Assembly (NCBI GenBank): GCA_021769865.1
Contig: JAETSB010000019.1
Span: 1 to 53,689 of the forward strand
Direction: 5' to 3'
Origin: Oscillospiraceae bacterium
GTDB taxonomy: Bacteria; Bacillota; Clostridia; Oscillospirales; Oscillospiraceae
DNA length: 53,689 nt
Shown: in pieces, positions 49,865 through 53,689 of the stretch
Numbering within the stretch: the first letter of the stretch is position 1
Layout of the letters: each line of letters starts with the position of its first letter
Notes under the pieces: generated by a model
Seen by the model: only the letters and a program-made list of their open reading frames with translations
What the model was told of the DNA's origin: nothing
Database searches by the model: none
Made by a program: the position numbers and the translations under genes

Positions 49865-49962
49865 AGGGAAGCCGCTTTGAATGGGCTTTTGAAAGTGCGC
49901 CCGGAATCGCTCCGGGTACCGCCCCCGACAGCGAGCCCGTAAATGAAGGAGTTGAAACAAGC
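49865..49962 (+). promoter_or_regulatory. leader of the rplU operon (candidate L21 leader)
   Basis: A 98-nt leader with a CCCGGAatcgcTCCGGG hairpin (about 49901-49917) and flanking pairable GCGC/GCGG and GGGC/GCCC segments. A structured L21-binding leader is known in Bacillota; match to that RNA family is inferred from position only. No T-run is present. Confidence 0.45.
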
Positions 49963-50274
49963 GTGAACGCGATTATCGTGACCGGCGGCAAGCAGTACAA
50001 GGTGGCCGAGGGCGATGTGGTCTACATCGAGAAGCTGCCCCAGGAGGCTGGCGACGCCGTGACCTTCGACCAGGTCTTGGCCGTCATCGACGGGGACAAG
50101 GCCACCTTCGGCGCCCCCACCGTGGCCGGCGCCTCCGTGGAGGCTAAGGTCGTCAAGAACGGCAAGGGCAAGAAGATCCGCATCTTCAAGTACAATCCCA
50201 AGAAGGGCTACCGCCGCCGTCAGGGCCATCGTCAGCCCTACACCAAGGTCGAGATCGGCAAGATCTCCGTCTGA
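49963..50274 (+). CDS. rplU: 50S ribosomal protein L21
   Basis: 103 aa, usual length. Starts at a GTG (AAGGAG eleven bases before). [39 protein letters not shown] and the basic tail [21 protein letters not shown] are the L21 pattern; it binds 23S rRNA helices near L20. First gene of rplU-prp-rpmA, with prp starting two bases after the stop. Confidence 0.99.
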   Translation: MNAIIVTGGKQYKVAEGDVVYIEKLPQEAGDAVTFDQVLAVIDGDKATFGAPTVAGASVEAKVVKNGKGKKIRIFKYNPKKGYRRRQGHRQPYTKVEIGKISV

Positions 50275-50276
50275 GC

Positions 50277-50609
50277 ATGACCAGCGTCACGTTCCACACG
50301 GAACAGGGCCGGATCACCGGCTTTGAGGCCAGGGGGCACAGCGGATACGCCGAGGCGGGAGAGGACCTCCTCTGCGCGTCCATTACCGCCGCCGTCACCC
50401 TGGTGGAGGCCACCGTCAACGACGTGCTGGGCCTCGCCGCCGCGGTGCGGGTCGACGAAAAGAAGGCGCTGATTTCCCTGCGCCTGCCCGGGGGCCTGGG
50501 CCCCACGGCGGAGAGCACCTGCCAGACTCTGCTGACGGGGCTGATGCTCTACTTTACCATGCTCCACGACGAGTACCCGGAGAATATCGAAGTCTTAGAG
50601 GCGGACTGA
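50277..50609 (+). CDS. prp: ribosomal-processing cysteine protease Prp
   Basis: 110 aa. The catalytic pair His21 ([10 protein letters not shown]) and Cys33 (DLLCASITA) is intact. Prp removes the N-terminal extension of L27 after the LQFF motif, required for ribosome function in Bacillota. L27 downstream carries exactly that extension. The gene has no strong ribosome site of its own and probably depends on coupling from rplU. Confidence 0.95.
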   Translation: MTSVTFHTEQGRITGFEARGHSGYAEAGEDLLCASITAAVTLVEATVNDVLGLAAAVRVDEKKALISLRLPGGLGPTAESTCQTLLTGLMLYFTMLHDEYPENIEVLEAD

Positions 50610-50647
50610 CGCCTCTGGAAACTCTATCAGAAAGGATGGTCCCTGAC

Positions 50648-50929
50648 ATGATTCGCATTGGTTTACAGTTCTTCGCCCACAAGAAGGGCGGCGGCTCCAC
50701 CAAGAACGGCCGCGACTCCAAGGCCAAGCGCCTGGGCCCCAAGCGGGCGGACGGGCAGTTCGTCCTGGCGGGCAACATTCTGGTCCGCCAGCGCGGCACG
50801 CACATTCACCCCGGCGTGAACGTGGGCCGCGGCAGCGACGACACCCTCTTTGCCACCGCCGACGGCACGGTCCGCTTCGAGCGGCTGGGCAAGGATCGCA
50901 AGCAGGTCTCTGTCTACGAGGCTGAGTGA
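50648..50929 (+). CDS. rpmA: 50S ribosomal protein L27 with cleavable N-terminal extension
   Basis: 93 aa from the ATG at 50648 (AAAGGATGG eight bases before); an ATG four codons earlier lacks a site. The start [17 protein letters not shown] has the Prp cleavage point after Phe9, leaving [15 protein letters not shown], which reaches the peptidyl transferase centre. [21 protein letters not shown] is the core. In most Bacillota obg follows directly; here a mobile-like element intervenes. Confidence 0.98.
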   Translation: MIRIGLQFFAHKKGGGSTKNGRDSKAKRLGPKRADGQFVLAGNILVRQRGTHIHPGVNVGRGSDDTLFATADGTVRFERLGKDRKQVSVYEAE

Positions 50930-50938
50930 GCGCTTAAA

Positions 50939-50969
50939 AGGGCCTGGACGATCCGTCCGGGTCCTTTTT
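50939..50969 (+). terminator. terminator after rpmA
   Basis: Imperfect stem GGCCTGGACG-atc-CGTCCGGGTCC and TTTTT. If efficient, it cuts obgE off from the rplU promoter. Confidence 0.7.
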
Positions 50970-51039
50970 CTCCCCTCTCCCCGTGGGATGGGATTTTTCC
51001 GGCCCTGACGGGCGGGGTGGTCAACAGCCATGATGATGG

Positions 51040-51128
51040 CTGGTCCATTGCACCCCCCATTTTCTCTTTTTCTTCCAGAAGAAAAAGAGAAAACGGGCCG
51101 TGCACGGTCCAAAAGAGAAAAAGAAGTA
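51040..51128 (+). repeat. left 89-bp inverted repeat of the cargo element
   Basis: CTGGTCCATTGCACCCCCC, stem TTTTCTCTTTTTCTTCcaGAAGAAAAAGAGAAAA, CGGG-CCGTGCACGG-TCC, AAAAGAGAAAAAGAAGTA. Confidence 0.9.
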
Positions 51129-51154
51129 TACGGGGGTTTTTAGGGGTGCTTTCC

Positions 51155-51409
51155 TTACAGCCGCCCTAGCTCTATGCCCATGGAGAGGGCGCTGCAAAAG
51201 GACGCTTCATCCTCTAAATGCGTGATCTCTGCGTTCCGTGACAAAAGTTTGTTCAGCCGTTCCCCCTGCTCCGCTGTCAGCGTGGACCGGAATGCCTCCC
51301 AGTCCTTTTCTATATCAAAGACGGCCCGCCGGTATTCCACGGCCTGGAGATACTGGGAGACCAGACTTTCTTGTGCGTAGGAGTAGAGCGCCTCCACCAA
51401 AAGCTGCAT
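51155..51409 (-). CDS. small helical passenger protein (DUF6809-like)
   Basis: 84 aa from the ATG at 51409 (AAAGGAGCG upstream); the frame is open further upstream but without a site. Predicted all-helical: MQLLVEALYSYAQESLVSQYLQ, a middle coiled helix (IEKDWEAFRSTLTAEQGERL) and a C-terminal SFCSALSMGIELGRL. The opening LLEALY and closing F..G..LG resemble DUF6809 small proteins found beside XRE genes in Clostridia. Its promoter is TTGACA-N17-TATACT. No enzymatic motif; role unknown. Lower G+C than flanking genes. Confidence 0.7.
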   Translation of the reverse strand: MQLLVEALYSYAQESLVSQYLQAVEYRRAVFDIEKDWEAFRSTLTAEQGERLNKLLSRNAEITHLEDEASFCSALSMGIELGRL

Positions 51410-51426
51410 AAAATCGCTCCTTTCGA

Positions 51427-51478
51427 TGTACACCGTTCGGGTACATTTTAGTATACTGATATTGAGAGGAATTGTCAA
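51427..51478 (-). promoter_or_regulatory. promoter and palindrome of the passenger gene
   Basis: Minus strand TTGACA (51478-51473), 17-bp spacer, TATACT (51455-51450), then TGTAC...GTACA (51427-51445), an inverted repeat just downstream of the -10. A candidate operator of the divergent XRE protein. CTGATAT / ATATCAG arms also flank the intergenic region near 51456-51488. Confidence 0.65.
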
Positions 51479-51496
51479 GAGATATCAGGAGAAATT

Positions 51497-51712
51497 ATGA
51501 GTAGTTTTTCTGAGAATCTAAAAACATGCCGGAAACGCCGCCATGTAAGTCAGGAAGTTGTAGCGGTATATTGCGGCATTGCCTATGGCACTTACCGGCG
51601 CTATGAACTAGGAGAACGTGAGCCGACTCTTTCAACGCTTTGTGCCTTTGCTGACTACTTCGGCGTCACCCTGGACCAACTAGCGGGCCGGGAGCCCCTA
51701 CCGACGGAATAA
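51497..51712 (+). CDS. XRE-family regulator, passenger of the inverted-repeat element
   Basis: 71 aa. ATG after TCAGGAGA. HTH: LKTCRKRRHVSQEVVAVYCGIAYGTYRRYELGEREPTLSTLCAFADYF, ending LDQLAGREPLPTE. Divergent from the small helical protein 87 bp away, as in the two modules at 36.7 and 39.6 kb, but without their PYPR tail. The codon use is more AT-rich than in the surrounding ribosomal genes, which suggests transfer. The stop is followed by a GGCCC/GGGCC hairpin that merges with the right inverted repeat. Confidence 0.88.
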   Translation: MSSFSENLKTCRKRRHVSQEVVAVYCGIAYGTYRRYELGEREPTLSTLCAFADYFGVTLDQLAGREPLPTE

Positions 51713-51734
51713 AAAAACAGGCCCGAAGGGCCCT

Positions 51735-51823
51735 TACTTCTTTTTCTCTTTTGGACCGTGCACGGCCCGTTTTCTCTTTTTCTTCTGGAAGAAAAAGAGA
51801 AAATGGGGGGTGCAATGGACCAG
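51735..51823 (-). repeat. right 89-bp inverted repeat of the cargo element
   Basis: Reverse complement of 51040-51128 with no mismatch that I can see. Confidence 0.9.
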
Positions 51824-51901
51824 CCATCGCTGGTATCCAATCCGCCCCGCCCGCAAGGGCGAGTACCACCCCCCATCATGGGGGAAAGAAGGAGACCCCC
51901 T

Positions 51902-53182
<1,281 letters not shown>

Positions 53183-53213
53183 AAAAGAGAGGGACATTAG
53201 AAGGGCGATTCTC

Positions 53214-53294
53214 ATGAACCGGCAACAAGCATGTTTTGGAAAACGGCGCAGCTTGCGGGCTATGCCGTTTCTCCGTTTTAGGAGCATTTGGTAA
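53214..53294 (+). CDS. possible 26-residue peptide after obgE
   Basis: Short frame MNRQQACFGKRRSLRAMPFL.. running through the hairpin at 53238-53275, with a weak AGAAGGGCG site. It is basic and unlike local proteins; it may be part of the mobile DNA that begins here. Low support. Confidence 0.2.
   Translation: MNRQQACFGKRRSLRAMPFLRFRSIW
53238..53275 (+). terminator. probable obgE terminator
   Basis: GGAAAACGGC...GCCGTTTCTCC arms with a long loop followed by GTTTTA. It also marks where base composition changes from GC-rich to AT-rich. Confidence 0.4.
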
Positions 53295-53471
53295 ATGTGG
53301 CGAGAAACAAGCCAGCAAGGCGATAGGAAATATCAAGACGCAAACCGTTGTCCCCTCCACCATAAAAAGCGGCGTGCGTTATAAAAATTTCATTCTACCG
53401 AGATTTTTTCGAAAAACAGCCTTTTGTTTTTTGAGGTTATAAGTTATAATCAATTCAAGGGAGGCGAGGAA

Positions 53472-53678
53472 ATGGCCTTTAGTACGCTTTTTTCACTATA
53501 TACAACGGACCTAACAACAGAAGCAGAAGTTGAAACGCGTCTGCTTGAAAAAATATTTAATGAAAAGAATAATGCAATTTTTCCTGATATCTTCCTTGGG
53601 ATTCTTCTGGGGATTTATCAGAGGTTTATTGAAAAACGATTTTTAATTCGGCAAACATCTCTTTCTTCTTGCAGATAA
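53472..53678 (+). CDS. AT-rich gene fragment, possibly the 5' end of a nuclease-type gene
   Basis: 68 aa from the ATG at 53472 (AAGGGAGGCGAGG upstream), with a TATAAT near 53445. The first 30 residues (FSLYTTDLTTEAEVETRLLE) resemble, from memory, the start of large restriction-endonuclease-like proteins. From about residue 32 on the sequence becomes a hydrophobic run (IFPDIFLGILLGIYQ) that does not fit, and the frame ends at 53678. It may be a truncated or recombined remnant. G+C is far below the window average, a sign of transfer. Window ends 11 bp later. Confidence 0.4.
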   Translation: MAFSTLFSLYTTDLTTEAEVETRLLEKIFNEKNNAIFPDIFLGILLGIYQRFIEKRFLIRQTSLSSCR

Positions 53679-53689
53679 ATCGGTAGATG

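Larger units (their letters stand above)
51001..51867. mobile_element. cargo-bearing inverted-repeat element (copy C-D) between rpmA and obgE
   Basis: About 867 bp. Two 89-bp inverted repeats, identical by my reading (51040-51128 and 51735-51823), bound a 606-bp interior with two divergent genes. Outside the repeats the variable CAGC..GCTG hairpins and the outer CGCCC/GGGCG hairpins of copies A and B are also present on both sides. No transposase is encoded, and no target-site duplication is seen. It therefore resembles a non-autonomous transposon or mobile cassette carrying passengers. Confidence 0.7.

Noticed and set aside
51758..51901. Longer N-terminus for obgE starting inside the repeat
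   Set aside because: The added residues translate the inverted repeat, and the ATG at 51902 has a ribosome site and matches the family start.

Overview
The window is about 54 kb of GC-rich bacterial chromosome, roughly 65% G+C by eye. It suggests a gut Bacillota of the Oscillospiraceae type (Flavonifractor/Lawsonibacter/Dysosmobacter-like). The signs are Bacillota gene sets (a WalRK-HI-J-like cluster, TepA-like ClpP protein, Prp cleaving an extended L27, YerC, SLH and VanY-type envelope proteins), strong AGGAGG ribosome sites with many GTG and TTG starts, sigma-A promoters with extended -10 boxes, and a YqeC-YqeB-SelD selenium cofactor cluster. The genus is inference. No rRNA, tRNA or CRISPR array was seen.

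Layout. 1-7.7 kb (+): SMC-like ATPase, Mrp Fe-S carrier, xpt, an Ig-like exported protein, guaA and an aldose-epimerase-like protein. 7.7-12.9 kb (-): an ECF sigma factor with its membrane-anchored partner, then proB-proA-proC. 13-16.4 kb (+): TepA-like protease, a membrane protein/XRE pair, and pyk. 16.7-20.2 kb: greA (-), diverging from yqeC-yqeB-selD (+), then a lone XRE regulator. 20.2-26.6 kb (-): lipoprotein serpin, SLH/Ig protein, radical SAM protein, typA, and a VanY-type carboxypeptidase. 26.8-36.6 kb (+): NUDIX hydrolase, a WalR/WalK-like two-component system with YycH- and YycI-like proteins, murA, a WalJ-like hydrolase, rlmH and asnS. 36.6-40.7 kb: an accessory patch with two paralogous divergent XRE/small-protein modules around a lipoprotein and a LytTR/DUF3021-like pair. 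40.9-46.8 kb (+): psuK-psuG, a DUF1294 protein, two tandem MgtC-family genes behind an attenuator-like leader, and a sodium:alanine symporter. 47-53.2 kb: a DUF3298-like protein (-), then yerC, a methyltransferase, hslO, rplU-prp-rpmA and obgE (+). After about 53.3 kb base composition falls sharply and a broken low-GC gene begins.

The least explained structure is a family of repeat elements at 16.4, 46.8 and 51.0-51.9 kb. Each end is a string of stem-loops (outer GC hairpin, variable CAGC..GCTG hairpin, GGTCCATTGCACCCCCCATT, a TTTTCTC/GAGAAAA hairpin, and a CCGTGCACGG palindrome). Two copies are gene-free and MITE-like. The third has two 89-bp inverted repeats, identical as I read them, enclosing a divergent pair (XRE regulator and a small DUF6809-like protein), and it sits between rpmA and obgE.

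Other strong signals: an ECF promoter signature GGAACC-N16-CGTCTATA in front of both the sigma operon and the serpin gene 12 kb away; an mgtC leader with a consensus promoter, an 8-codon peptide, alternative pairing segments and an intrinsic terminator; and a one-base frameshift in one of the paired small genes that, once corrected, gives exactly the length and C-terminus of its paralogue.
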